Shown: positions 27,929 through 36,240 of the stretch, piece after piece
Numbering within the stretch: the stretch's first letter is position 1
Layout: each line of letters starts with the position of its first letter
Position numbers and translations under genes: made by a program
The notes under the pieces: generated by a model
Told to the model about the DNA's origin: nothing
Database searches by the model: none
What the model saw: the letters and a program-made list of their open reading frames with translations, nothing else
NCBI GenBank assembly: GCA_009840225.1
Contig: VXOE01000215.1
Location: forward strand, 1-51,140
Direction: 5' to 3'
DNA: 51,140 bases
Source of the DNA: Caldilineaceae bacterium SB0662_bin_25
Lineage (GTDB): Bacteria; Chloroflexota; Anaerolineae; Caldilineales; Caldilineaceae

Positions 27929-29233
27929 TCAGTCGTGGGTCACGAAGTCATGCGGCGCGGCGTTGAGAATTGGCGCCGCGTGGAGTTCGACGCCCAGATG
28001 CTGCAGCGCCTTCAAAAACTGATCGTCTTCGATCGTGCCGAACTGTTCAGCTGTCAGACTTCTGAGCAGTTCGGAACTAACGTGCTTGGAGCTAGGCGGC
28101 TGCGTGACTTCCAAATCGGGGGTCACTCCCTGCCCCTTGATCAGATTACCATCGGGTGTGAGCCAGTTGGTCACTCCCAGGAGGATGGCTGAACCGTCGC
28201 TGAGGCCAAACTGGTTGAGTACGGTTCCCGTACCAAAGGTTGTTTCACCGATCAGCAGGGCGCGTTCATTTTCTTTGAGGGCGCCTGCGGTGATCTCGCC
28301 TGCACTGGCCGTGCCTTCGTTGATCAGGACGACCAGCGGCATTTCCCTGGCATAGCCCAGGCCGCGTGAGCGATGGACGGTCTGATTCTGATTGGCGTCC
28401 GTTTCAATCAATATCAGATCGCCCTTGGGCAGAAACTGGCTGTTGGCCTGAATGGCCTGTTGCAGAAACCCACCCGGATTATTGCGCAAGTCCAAGATGA
28501 TGCCTTGGTTGGTTTGAGCTTCTGAAATCTCGCGGAGAGCGACTTCCAATTCCCTGTCCACACTAGCGGTAAACTGCGAGATTTTGATATAGGAAATGTC
28601 TGTGTTGGGGATTGGGCTCCAACTCACGCTCGGCACCTCTATGCGGGCGCGAGTGATCAATACCTGTAGGGGTTCCCGGACTTCAGGGCGACGGACGGTC
28701 AGGACGACCTCGGAATTCGCCGGGCCGCGAACGAGAAAGATAACCTGATCCAACGATTTACCCTCGACCGAATTACCATCCACTTCCAGAATAACATCGC
28801 CGGCCAGAATGCCCGCCTGTTCGGCGGGCGAACCGTCAATTGGGGCTACAATCAGAACCTCGCCTTCTTCCATGGAAACGTAGGCGCCGATTCCTTCGAA
28901 TGAGCCTTCAAGGCTAGTTTGATGCAACAGTACGGCATCCGGGGAAAGAAAAGTCGTGTGACCCTCATCACCCAAAGAGGCAAGCATTCCTTCGATAGCG
29001 CCGTAAGTCATGGCGGCGAAGTCGACCCGCTCGCGGTCGACAAAGTGAGCGACGACGTAATCCCAAGCCTCCCAGAAGATGATGAACTGGGAGGGACGCT
29101 CCTCAGCGGCCATCGCTGAGCGGATTGAAAAGCCGGAGATATTGCCGCCGACAAATGCCAACGCCATCAGCCACAAGATCACTGCAGACAGGGCAACCCG
29201 CCTGGCAAATTTGGTTCGGGCTGGTCGTATCAT
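27929..29233 (-). CDS. S41-family C-terminal processing peptidase with altered dyad
   Basis: This 434-residue protein has an N-terminal membrane anchor at about 12-32, a PDZ domain at about 105-185 and an S41 catalytic domain to about 375. The nucleophile position S310 is kept in NEGTASAGE. The conserved general-base lysine of the CtpA/Prc motif TFGKG is T335 here (TFGTG). This may mean a different base, a subfamily-specific dyad or loss of peptidase activity. The rest of the fold (ILDLRNNPGG, LTPDG, GVTPD) is intact. It would act outside the cytoplasmic membrane. It is convergent with nadD. Confidence 0.88.
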   Translation of the reverse strand: MIRPARTKFARRVALSAVILWLMALAFVGGNISGFSIRSAMAAEERPSQFIIFWEAWDYVVAHFVDRERVDFAAMTYGAIEGMLASLGDEGHTTFLSPDAVLLHQTSLEGSFEGIGAYVSMEEGEVLIVAPIDGSPAEQAGILAGDVILEVDGNSVEGKSLDQVIFLVRGPANSEVVLTVRRPEVREPLQVLITRARIEVPSVSWSPIPNTDISYIKISQFTASVDRELEVALREISEAQTNQGIILDLRNNPGGFLQQAIQANSQFLPKGDLILIETDANQNQTVHRSRGLGYAREMPLVVLINEGTASAGEITAGALKENERALLIGETTFGTGTVLNQFGLSDGSAILLGVTNWLTPDGNLIKGQGVTPDLEVTQPPSSKHVSSELLRSLTAEQFGTIEDDQFLKALQHLGVELHAAPILNAAPHDFVTHD

Positions 29234-29860
29234 TCCATAGGTTCCATTGATGCGCTCGGTGAGAATTGCCCTTGAAGATTGTAAGTGAAAGTCGCGAATT
29301 GACTATGTTCTTTTGAAAGCAACATTAAAAAGTATCGGTTAAGCACGTGGTTTTGGCAAGCAAAGGAAGGGGATTCCGGCCTACGTTGGGACTACGGTGT
29401 GCCTATGATTCTGGTCCATCATTTGACCAGCAGTTTACAGCTTGAGTTGGGGCGAAGTCAGGGAGCGAAAATGGGGTTAGGAGAGAGGGTGGCTATCGGG
29501 TGGTTCACCGCTTTGGGGAGGGGTACAATCCATGTCTGGGTCGGAGTCCCAGAAGCCCTGAAATGGTCTACTGCAAACCAATGGCTACAGAAACTGTCCC
29601 TTGATCATGGCGGCGAACCCGGCAGCCCGATCAAGGGACAGTTTTCGTTGCGTATTAGGCTGCGTAGCGCATTCCCTGTTCCGAATCCGGCAGCCGTTTA
29701 GAAATAGCGTGTCACATGGCGCCACACTATGCCGGCAAGAGTCAGGAGTTGGAGCAGGGCAGCACGCCACGGGCCTCGAAAATTGGGGCAAACCGTCGAC
29801 GGTTGCGCTCCCTTTGCAGTGAGCTTGGCAAGGCCGACGGTTACGAACCCCTTGCTTCGC
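29234..29860. other. intergenic region with a long perfect inverted repeat
   Basis: No supported gene. The reading frames here are short, lack family features and run through the inverted repeat at 29591-29644. The region may hold a terminator and the promoter of the leftward peptidase gene, but no clear promoter was found. Confidence 0.5.
29591..29644. repeat. perfect 16-bp inverted repeat with 22-bp spacer
   Basis: AAACTGTCCCTTGATC (29591-29606) pairs with GATCAAGGGACAGTTT (29629-29644). On the plus strand TTTT ends the stem. It could be an intrinsic terminator or a REP-like element mobilised by Y1 transposases, whose ends often carry GGGACAG. No transposase is nearby. Confidence 0.7.
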
Positions 29861-30397
29861 TTAGTTCATGCTGATCGAAATCGAGCCAGAATCCTGCGCA
29901 ACACTGACGCTGGCCGGGAGCATGATGTTCTGGGCCAAGACAGCGTTGATCTGCGCATTGACCGGAGCGAGCAGAGCGCCACCCACAGCCAAGCCGCCGG
30001 CGCCGGCCGACTGGAGATCAACCATCAGATGACCGTCGCTCACCATAAGGTTCCCGACGAGGTCGAGGGTGTTGCCCATCATGCTGACGCCGTCCTTCAG
30101 AGTGACGCGGAAGTGCATGGAATCGGGCTCAATCCAGACCAATACGGAATCGACCGGCTGATTCGGGCCACTGTTGGCTTCGAGAGCCTTGGTCACGTAG
30201 CTGCTGAACTCAGACTCGCTCAGCATGACCTCGCCCATTGTCAGTGCGCCAATCAGGGCATCCTGGGCCGACAGGGCCGCCTCGTGAGAGATTTCTACAT
30301 CTCGGTCGGGCGGAGCGGCCGGCGCGGTGCACGCACTAAGGACTACCAGCAGCAGAGACAGTACAACGAGTGAAATGAGTGGGGTTCGTTTGTTCAT
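29861..30397 (-). CDS. small lipoprotein, unknown function
   Basis: The 178-residue protein has a lipoprotein signal with lipobox LSAC at about 20-23. The mature part is soluble with alternating hydrophobic residues and two glycine/alanine-rich stretches near 130-145, suggesting a beta-rich or lipid-binding fold (phrases such as SMHFRVTLKDG and DGHLMVDLQSAG). I do not recognise the family. AAGGAG lies about 11 bp before the ATG. It stands alone between two intergenic stretches. Confidence 0.7.
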   Translation of the reverse strand: MNKRTPLISLVVLSLLLVVLSACTAPAAPPDRDVEISHEAALSAQDALIGALTMGEVMLSESEFSSYVTKALEANSGPNQPVDSVLVWIEPDSMHFRVTLKDGVSMMGNTLDLVGNLMVSDGHLMVDLQSAGAGGLAVGGALLAPVNAQINAVLAQNIMLPASVSVAQDSGSISISMN

Positions 30398-30499
30398 GGT
30401 TCTGTTGCTCCTTGAGAGAATTGGGTTAAGGGATCTTTACTCTTGATCTCATCATAAATTGATAGAGAAACAATTAAATGATGACCATGAGCTATATCG

Positions 30500-30648
30500 T
30501 CTCACAAGAACAGAGCAAGTGCAAATCCGAAAAAAGCGGAACGGCGGCCTCGGGATCGACTTCTTCTCAAACTCGTCAGGGAGGCTGAAATATGGGTAAG
30601 CGGTCCTATTTTCTCACAAGAACAGATCTTGTACAAGTCGAAAAAAAC
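30500..30648 (+). repeat. direct duplication sharing TCTCACAAGAACAGA
   Basis: TCTCACAAGAACAGA occurs at 30500-30514 and 30612-30626. Similar sequence continues after each copy for about 20 bases (…CAAGT…CGAAAAAA). The copies are 112 bases apart. The origin is unknown; it may be a mobile-element scar. Confidence 0.6.
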
Positions 30649-30732
30649 AGGGGACGCCTACTAGAACGTGCCACTCTTTCTTCGAGCCTAACGGCTCCCG
30701 AAATCGCGGTCTTGCTTCTGCCAACTCTTTGA
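30592..30732 (+). CDS. possible 46-residue ORF, unknown
   Basis: An ATG at 30592 is preceded by AGGGAGG with a 7-bp gap, a near-ideal ribosome-binding site. The frame runs 46 codons to TGA at 30732. The product begins MGKRSYFLTRTDLVQVEK and ends in a hydrophobic TAPEIAVLLLPTL. It may be the start of a decayed mobile-element gene or a true small protein. Evidence is the ribosome-binding site only. Confidence 0.3.
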   Translation: MGKRSYFLTRTDLVQVEKNRGRLLERATLSSSLTAPEIAVLLLPTL

Positions 30733-30948
30733 TGACTGTGTGATCTCCGCAGGAGATTGGCGCCGGGTTGCGCCTAGGGAGAGTTCATCACGCACAATAA
30801 TACACTTGACGGGCAAGGCTGTCAAACCTGAAGATTCCAAAGGTGAAAACTGAATTTGGGCAAGCAGATAACTCGGAATCCAGGCGCTGGCCGTTCATGT
30901 CGAAAACGGGCACCCTGGCGAAAGTTGACTTCTGGGCGGTGGTATCGG

Positions 30949-31911
30949 TCATATCTGGTTTTCGACCATACTGCAATCGCCCGGGTATTCGATTTCGATG
31001 GTGATGTGAGTAAGATGCAGGCCGTCCAGTTCTTCGCGCGCCCGCTGTTTGATCTCCCGAATCTGGTCATGGTCGGCTGACTGTTTGACGACGAGATGGG
31101 TGGACAGAACGTGATGGTCGCCGTCGAGAGACCAGAGATGGGTATGGTGTGAGTCTTCGACGGCGTCAATGTTGCGCAGGCGCTGGTCCAGCTGCGACAG
31201 GTCAACTCCTTCCGGGGCTGCCTGCAAGAACAGTTCGGCCGTCTTTTTCAGGTGTCCCAGGACATTGTAGAGAATGTAGAGGGTGATGAGAAGGGACAGA
31301 ATCGAGTCCAGAATGTATAGATCGACGAACAGAAGCGTGATACCGACAATGAGGACCGCTACCCATCCGAGAACATCTTCCAGCAGGTGCCACATAGCGA
31401 CCTTGGCATTCATGGTGCCGCCGCCTTGCAAGCGCCATACGGCCGCGCCATTTACAGCGATGCCGCCCAGCGCAAGCATGATCATACCGGGAGCGTTGGT
31501 GACTTCCGGGTTGAGGAGGCGCGGGATCACTTCTGAAAGAACAAACAGTCCACCAGCGATGAGAATCGCGGCATTTATGAAGGCAGCGAGCAAGGAGAGG
31601 CGGCCGTAGCCATAGGAGTAGCGCGCCGGCGCCTCCTTGGCGGCGTGCTTCTCCAGTCCCCAGGCCATGCCGAGTGCGATCGAGTCGCCGAGGTCGTGCA
31701 AGGCGTCGGAAAGGATGGCCACGCTGTTGGTCAGGTAGGCGCCGATGATTTCAACGACTGTGAAGCCCAAATTGAGGAAAAACGCGGTGCGCAGGTTGGA
31801 CGAGTCATCGTGAAGGTGGTGATGAAGGTGATGGCTGCGGCCGTGTTCATGGACGTGTTCATGGCCATTCTTGTCATCGTGTTGGTGATAATGAATGTGC
31901 CCTTGACCCAT
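30949..31911 (-). CDS. cation diffusion facilitator (CDF), CzcD/ZitB-like
   Basis: The protein has 320 residues from the ATG at 31911; an in-frame start at 31962 adds 17 residues without support. A His-rich N-terminal tail (about 1-40, many HxH) precedes six membrane segments. The metal site motifs are ALHDLGD (segment 2) and HLLEDVLG (segment 5), giving the classic HD-HD zinc site. A C-terminal cytoplasmic domain with HHTHLWSLDG follows. It exports Zn2+, Co2+ or Cd2+ in exchange for protons. It is apparently monocistronic. Confidence 0.92.
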   Translation of the reverse strand: MGQGHIHYHQHDDKNGHEHVHEHGRSHHLHHHLHDDSSNLRTAFFLNLGFTVVEIIGAYLTNSVAILSDALHDLGDSIALGMAWGLEKHAAKEAPARYSYGYGRLSLLAAFINAAILIAGGLFVLSEVIPRLLNPEVTNAPGMIMLALGGIAVNGAAVWRLQGGGTMNAKVAMWHLLEDVLGWVAVLIVGITLLFVDLYILDSILSLLITLYILYNVLGHLKKTAELFLQAAPEGVDLSQLDQRLRNIDAVEDSHHTHLWSLDGDHHVLSTHLVVKQSADHDQIREIKQRAREELDGLHLTHITIEIEYPGDCSMVENQI

Positions 31912-32336
31912 CTGAGGCCCCCTAGACCTAAATCGTCGCGAACGAAGCGAGTTGAGCGACATCTATTGAAGACCAATGTTGCACTAACCGGACGCTATTG
32001 ACCAAAAGCGGCGTACACTTTCTCCTTGGAAATCTTAAAGGCAAATAAGCCCCATTTGGAATAGTCGCCAGGGGCGAGCAAGGGGAGGCATTTGGCTGAG
32101 TGCCTACTCACATCAGGCCAAGAATGGCACTGGGGGGAATTGCAAGTACTGGATTCCTGCCGGCGGCAATGCAGGCAAGTGGGGCGGTATGGGCTTCGCG
32201 GCTTGATTTCGTCGCCGGCGATGTCGATGTTGCGAGGGGAGTTCCGGCGGCAGAGGCCGTCAGGTGGGCAACATTGAGTGTTGGTTTATCAGAACAGGGG
32301 CGGGATTGCGGCGCGGCAGGGCCAGAGCGTACTGTC
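31912..32336. other. intergenic region, no gene seen
   Basis: Only short frames without family features occur. No repeats or clear promoters were seen. Confidence 0.5.
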
Positions 32337-32471
32337 TCACGCTTTGGTTGCCTCGTCTCCTTTACGTTTGCCGAGCAAGCGCCGAGCGTCGCGAAGGCTG
32401 AAGAACAGCAGCGCGGCCGCTGCGATCAGACTCAGCAGGAGGACAAGCTGCAGAAAGGCCACAGTTTCCAT
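32337..32471 (-). CDS. possible 44-residue single-pass membrane protein
   Basis: The frame from ATG 32471 to TGA 32337 encodes a short lead, a hydrophobic helix at about 4-24 (rich in Leu, Ala, Ile and Phe) and a basic tail (RDARRLLGKRKGDEATKA). This is a plausible N-out/C-in small membrane protein obeying the positive-inside rule. The ribosome-binding site is weak. No family is recognised. It lies upstream in the direction of the CDF gene. Confidence 0.4.
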   Translation of the reverse strand: METVAFLQLVLLLSLIAAAALLFFSLRDARRLLGKRKGDEATKA

Positions 32472-32689
32472 TTCGATTATCCGAACCGTTTGTGTCTAAA
32501 GGGTGATCGACTGACCGTGAGATATTGGCCGAGAGTTCAACAGCGCAAACTTGGGGGTGACAAATAGTATAGCACGTTGGATCGGGATACGCGCTTGAGT
32601 TTGTGCGCGTTTCTTCGCTGTAGGGGTAAAGAGAAACTCGAAGCGAGGTTAACTGTAGATTTAACCCAGGTTAACAATCCCAAAGGGGT

Positions 32690-33571
32690 TCAGAAAAGAG
32701 ACAGTTGGCCGCTATCCTCCTCGTCGCTGCCAGGCCGCACGATTGTGGGTTTCCATTCAGGAAGGGGCAGATACTGGTCTACCAGATTGCGCAGGCGGCG
32801 TACCGATTCAGGGGCGTGGCCTTCAAAGGGGTTGTGGACGTAGCAGTATACGTCTGTGCCGTCTTTGAGCAGGTCGGCGATGCGCTTGGCCCATTTGTCC
32901 AGCAGTTCCTCTTGAGGGCGACGAATGACCTTGTCGTCCGGCAGCGGATTGCGGTCGTTTCCGATGAGTCGGATGTGAAGGGGAAGGCGCGAGGAGGTGA
33001 CCTCGACGGCAGCCTGCCAGTTGGCGAAGGTATCGGGCTGCCCGGTTCGTTCAACGACAACGAAGCCGATTCTGCGATCAAGCAGGAAGCGGGCAAAGGA
33101 GGTGGTCATGAGATCGAAGGCGCGGACTTCAACGGACAGTGGCATTTCGCCGGCGCCGGCAGCGAGGCTGTCCACAAAGTCGGCCAGGCGGCGGCCGTCG
33201 CTGTTGCGGGTAAAAGTCGCTGGGAACTGGATGAGGCCGGGGGCGGCGGCGGGTCCGAGTGAACGCAGGACATCCAGATAGGCAGCCGTTGTCTGCTCCG
33301 TATTCACCAGTCTCTTTTCGTGGGTGATCTCGCGGGGGGCTTTCAGGGAAAAGGTGAATTGTTCGGGGGCACTCTCGAGCCAGCGCAGCAGGGTCTTGGG
33401 GGCAGGCAGGGCGTAGAAGCTGGTATTGGCTTCGACGCTGTTGAACTGCGCCGCGTAATAGCTGAGCTGCTGGTCGGCCGCAGTTTGGGAGGGATAGAAG
33501 ACGCCGCGCCAGTCAGGAAAGGTCCATGATGAGGTTCCAACATGCAAGGTTCCTGTTGTTTCGGTCTTCAT
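32690..33571 (-). CDS. DUF72-family protein (YecE-like) with C-terminal clamp-binding motif
   Basis: The protein has 293 residues from the ATG at 33571. The DUF72 TIM-barrel-like fold opens with LHVGTSSWTFPDWRGVFYP and has EANTSFYALP, FTFSLKAPREITHEKRL and YCYVHNPFEGHAP as conserved blocks. Its biochemical function is unknown. It ends in GQLSLF, the consensus peptide that binds the bacterial DNA sliding clamp. A longer reading from 33682 would have to read through the palindrome at 33644-33664 and lacks family similarity. It is divergent from amt. Confidence 0.87.
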   Translation of the reverse strand: MKTETTGTLHVGTSSWTFPDWRGVFYPSQTAADQQLSYYAAQFNSVEANTSFYALPAPKTLLRWLESAPEQFTFSLKAPREITHEKRLVNTEQTTAAYLDVLRSLGPAAAPGLIQFPATFTRNSDGRRLADFVDSLAAGAGEMPLSVEVRAFDLMTTSFARFLLDRRIGFVVVERTGQPDTFANWQAAVEVTSSRLPLHIRLIGNDRNPLPDDKVIRRPQEELLDKWAKRIADLLKDGTDVYCYVHNPFEGHAPESVRRLRNLVDQYLPLPEWKPTIVRPGSDEEDSGQLSLF

Positions 33572-33643
33572 TTGCACCGTTTTAAGGGCTGAGACCGGCG
33601 ATGGCCGGTCGTAAGGTAGCGCCATTTCACAGACGCAGTTTTG

Positions 33644-33664
33644 TTTTGTGCAACATGCACAAAA
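33644..33664. promoter_or_regulatory. perfect 9-bp palindrome in a divergent promoter region
   Basis: TTTTGTGCA (33644-33652) and TGCACAAAA (33656-33664) are separated by ACA. The site lies between the DUF72 start (33571) and the ammonium transporter start (33953), the usual place for an operator controlling one or both. The core TGTGCA-N3-TGCACA has dimeric-regulator symmetry; the regulator is unknown, though a nitrogen regulator is an attractive guess given amt. No gene was found elsewhere in 33572-33952. Confidence 0.55.
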
Positions 33665-33952
33665 ACGTGTTTTCAATTTCATGCAGGATCGTCAGTGGAA
33701 TCTCTCTTTCGATCGGGTATCCTTGCTGGCAATGGCTGGCTTGTGAAGATTCTGAGGCGCCGGCTCTGCGCTCGGGGAGCGCACTGTTGTGTCATTCGGT
33801 AGTGGAAGCACAGGCCCTTATGTTTGGATTGGCTCATCTGCGCCACGGGTTACGCGGGCTGCAACTAAAGCCAGGGGAGCGGCCGCCGCGGCACAAGTGG
33901 AGCAGAAGGGCAGTACAATTTCAGGTCTCACTTGAGGAAGGAGAACTTTTCG

Positions 33953-35290
33953 ATGTCACTGTTTGTACGTGCAATGAAACACGGCTCGAAGTTGCGGGCG
34001 ATACCACTCGCTATTCTTGGGCTGCTTGTCTTCGCCCCATCTGCATTTGCCCAAGATGCGGCGCCTTTTACAACAGATGAAGTTGCCTATTCGATTGACA
34101 ACTTGATCCTGTTTGTCTCTGCGGTGCTGGTGCTGTTTATGCAGGCTGGCTTCGCAATGGTCGAGGCGGGCTTCAATTCGGCCAAGAATACCGTAAACAT
34201 TATGTTCAAGAACATCATTGACCTGGCGAGTGGTGTTTTCTTCTATTTCCTGATTGGTTACAGCATCATGTACGGTGCGCCGTTGCTCGGGGGCTGGCTG
34301 GGATTTGGTGGATTGGGAGTCTCGATGGAAGCGCCGGAAGCGGTGGCTGGTAACCTGAACCCCCAAGTAGACTTTCTGTTCCAGGTAGTCTTTGCGGCAA
34401 CGGCGGCCACAATTGTGTCTGGCGCCGTAGCCGGACGCATGAAGATATCGGGCTACCTGATTTACAGTATCGTCCTGACCGCCATTATCTACCCTGTAAG
34501 CGGCTATTGGAAATGGGGTGGGGGCTGGTTGGACCAGATGGGTTTCTATGACTTTGCGGGGTCTTTGGTTGTTCATGCCGTGGGCGGCTTCGCGGCCCTG
34601 GCGGCGGTCATCGTGCTCGGCCCGCGTATTGGGCGCTTCGGCGGCGGTTCGACCAATCCGCTGCCGCCCAGCAACATGGCGATGGCAGCGCTGGGCGTCT
34701 TCATTCTGTGGGTAGGCTGGTACGGGTTCAATCCGGGTAGTCAGCTTGCCTTCACGGGTGCGGTCAATACGGATGCGGTCATGCTGATCGCGACCAACAC
34801 TACGCTGGCAGCTGCAACAGGAACGTTGCTGGCAATGATCTACGGTTGGGTCAAAACAGGCAAGCCGAACCTGAGCTACACGCTGAATGGCGCCCTGGGC
34901 GGTCTGGTCGGTATCACGGCAAACTGTGATTCAGTCAATAACGTCGAGGCACTGGTCATTGGTGCAGTTGCCGGCGTGCTGGTGTGCGTCGGCATGGAGG
35001 CGCTGGAGAACTTCAAGATCGACGACGCGGTTGGCGCGTGGCCGGTACACGGGCTGTGCGGAATCTGGGGCGGGATTGCCACCGGCATCTTCGGAGGCCA
35101 CCCGATTGTCGCTCAGATCGTGGGTTCGATCGCGATTCCGGTGTGGGCTTTTGTTGCAGGTTATATTCTCTTCACAGTCATCAAGGCGCTGGGGGTGCTG
35201 CGCGTATCCCCGGAGGAGGAGCAGGCTGGTCTGGACCTTTCCGAGCATGGCGTGGGCGCCTATCATCTTGTTGGAGAGGAGTCGGGCTAA
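33953..35290 (+). CDS. amt: ammonium transporter, Amt family
   Basis: The protein has 445 residues from the ATG at 33953, preceded by AAGGAG 9 bp upstream. A cleavable signal peptide probably ends at AFA-Q near residue 34. About 11 membrane segments follow, with the twin pore histidines H208 (SLVVHAVGG) and H366 (WPVHGLCGIWGG) and the signature AMAALGVFILWVGWYGFNPGS. It moves ammonium inward. The usual partner glnK (PII) is not adjacent. The upstream palindrome may control it. Confidence 0.95.
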   Translation: MSLFVRAMKHGSKLRAIPLAILGLLVFAPSAFAQDAAPFTTDEVAYSIDNLILFVSAVLVLFMQAGFAMVEAGFNSAKNTVNIMFKNIIDLASGVFFYFLIGYSIMYGAPLLGGWLGFGGLGVSMEAPEAVAGNLNPQVDFLFQVVFAATAATIVSGAVAGRMKISGYLIYSIVLTAIIYPVSGYWKWGGGWLDQMGFYDFAGSLVVHAVGGFAALAAVIVLGPRIGRFGGGSTNPLPPSNMAMAALGVFILWVGWYGFNPGSQLAFTGAVNTDAVMLIATNTTLAAATGTLLAMIYGWVKTGKPNLSYTLNGALGGLVGITANCDSVNNVEALVIGAVAGVLVCVGMEALENFKIDDAVGAWPVHGLCGIWGGIATGIFGGHPIVAQIVGSIAIPVWAFVAGYILFTVIKALGVLRVSPEEEQAGLDLSEHGVGAYHLVGEESG

Positions 35291-35410
35291 GCCCTTTCGT
35301 TACATAGGGGGACTGATTGCCCAGAGCCACGTAAATCCAGGGCGGATAGCGGTTCCGCTGCAGGTAAGCAAATAGAAGACTGACAGGGAGCGTCCCACTC
35401 GCATGGTTTC

Positions 35411-35451
35411 GAAGACGAGAGGGGCGCTTTCTTGTCTTCAGCCTCTTTTTT
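35411..35451 (+). terminator. intrinsic terminator of amt
   Basis: A 10-bp stem with one G.T pair (35411-35420 with 35430-35439) and a 9-base loop is followed by a run of six T at 35446-35451. It lies 120 bases after the amt stop. Confidence 0.65.
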
Positions 35452-36240
35452 GCCGAGGCCGGGCCAATGAGAATTCGTGCCGACTGACCTCGTGGCAGCG
35501 CGGATTGGGTGCTAAGCGGATTTGGGGTCGAGGCAGTCTGGCGTGGGAATCATGCCAGCAGTGGATGGCGTTGTTTACCGTCTTTGAGCGAGACGCAGTG
35601 CAGGCGCCTGGCCCGGCCGTACGGTGGAGTCCGTCAGTTGGGGCGGGTGCGAGGGCAGGCACAAGGCCGGCACGTAAGGGGACCTGATGGGACTGGCGGG
35701 ACGTGGTCGGGCTGGACACGTTCGAATAGGCACCTGTTACGAATGTCGGCACCCGGTCGATGAGGCACGGCATGGTTTAGGGGGGGCGTTGCGGGGGCGG
35801 AGCCCCCGCACAAGGGAGGGCCGAATAGGCCCGACCGCCCAGAACTGCAGTGGTTAGTTGTTAGTGGTCAGTAGTCAGAGACGGCGTTTAATCTGGCGGA
35901 AACCGGAATGGGAACTGACCACGGCTTGGGTGCCTCCAGATGTATACGAAGGTTCGCCCCAATATTGGGATGCACCCGCGCGGATTCCGGGCGTTGACAC
36001 AGGGTCTTCACCTTGTATAATCACGATCCAGCGGGTCTTCTTGTGTAGCGCGTCCGCACCGTGACAGCAAGAGAGTATCCTGCTCGCATGGGAGAGACAG
36101 GCAGATTTTCGCCCCTCCTCTGTGACTGCCTTCGGCGAAACCAAGTTCCTCTGTGAAACTCCCGATAGATTCTCACCGGCTGACTATGGTGAACCCCAAA
36201 ACGACAACTGAGTTGAAAGAATGCATTGGAGAAACGCACA
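35452..36240. other. long intergenic region with a GC hairpin
   Basis: No supported gene is present. A perfect 8-bp hairpin (GCGGGGGC-GGA-GCCCCCGC) lies at 35791-35809. Near 35635 a partial reverse copy of the GTAGGGGC-type repeat (GGGCAGGCACAAGGCCGGCA) can be seen. The region separates the amt gene from the carbohydrate locus. Confidence 0.5.

Larger units (their letters stand above)
30398..30948. other. intergenic region with a duplicated segment
   Basis: This stretch holds a direct duplication (see 30500-30648) and a short reading frame with a strong ribosome-binding site at 30592-30732. It also has two small hairpins near 30750-30775 (ATCTCC-GCA-GGAGAT and GGCGC-6nt-GCGCC). No recognised gene or RNA was found. 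Confidence 0.45.

Noticed and set aside
29399-29701. Rightward 100-codon gene
   Set aside because: It reads through a perfect 16-bp inverted repeat and has no family similarity or ribosome-binding site.
33572-33682. Longer DUF72 start at 33682
   Set aside because: The extension reads through a perfect palindrome, gives a Cys-rich stretch unlike the family, and the ATG at 33571 sits just before the conserved LHVGTSSW block.
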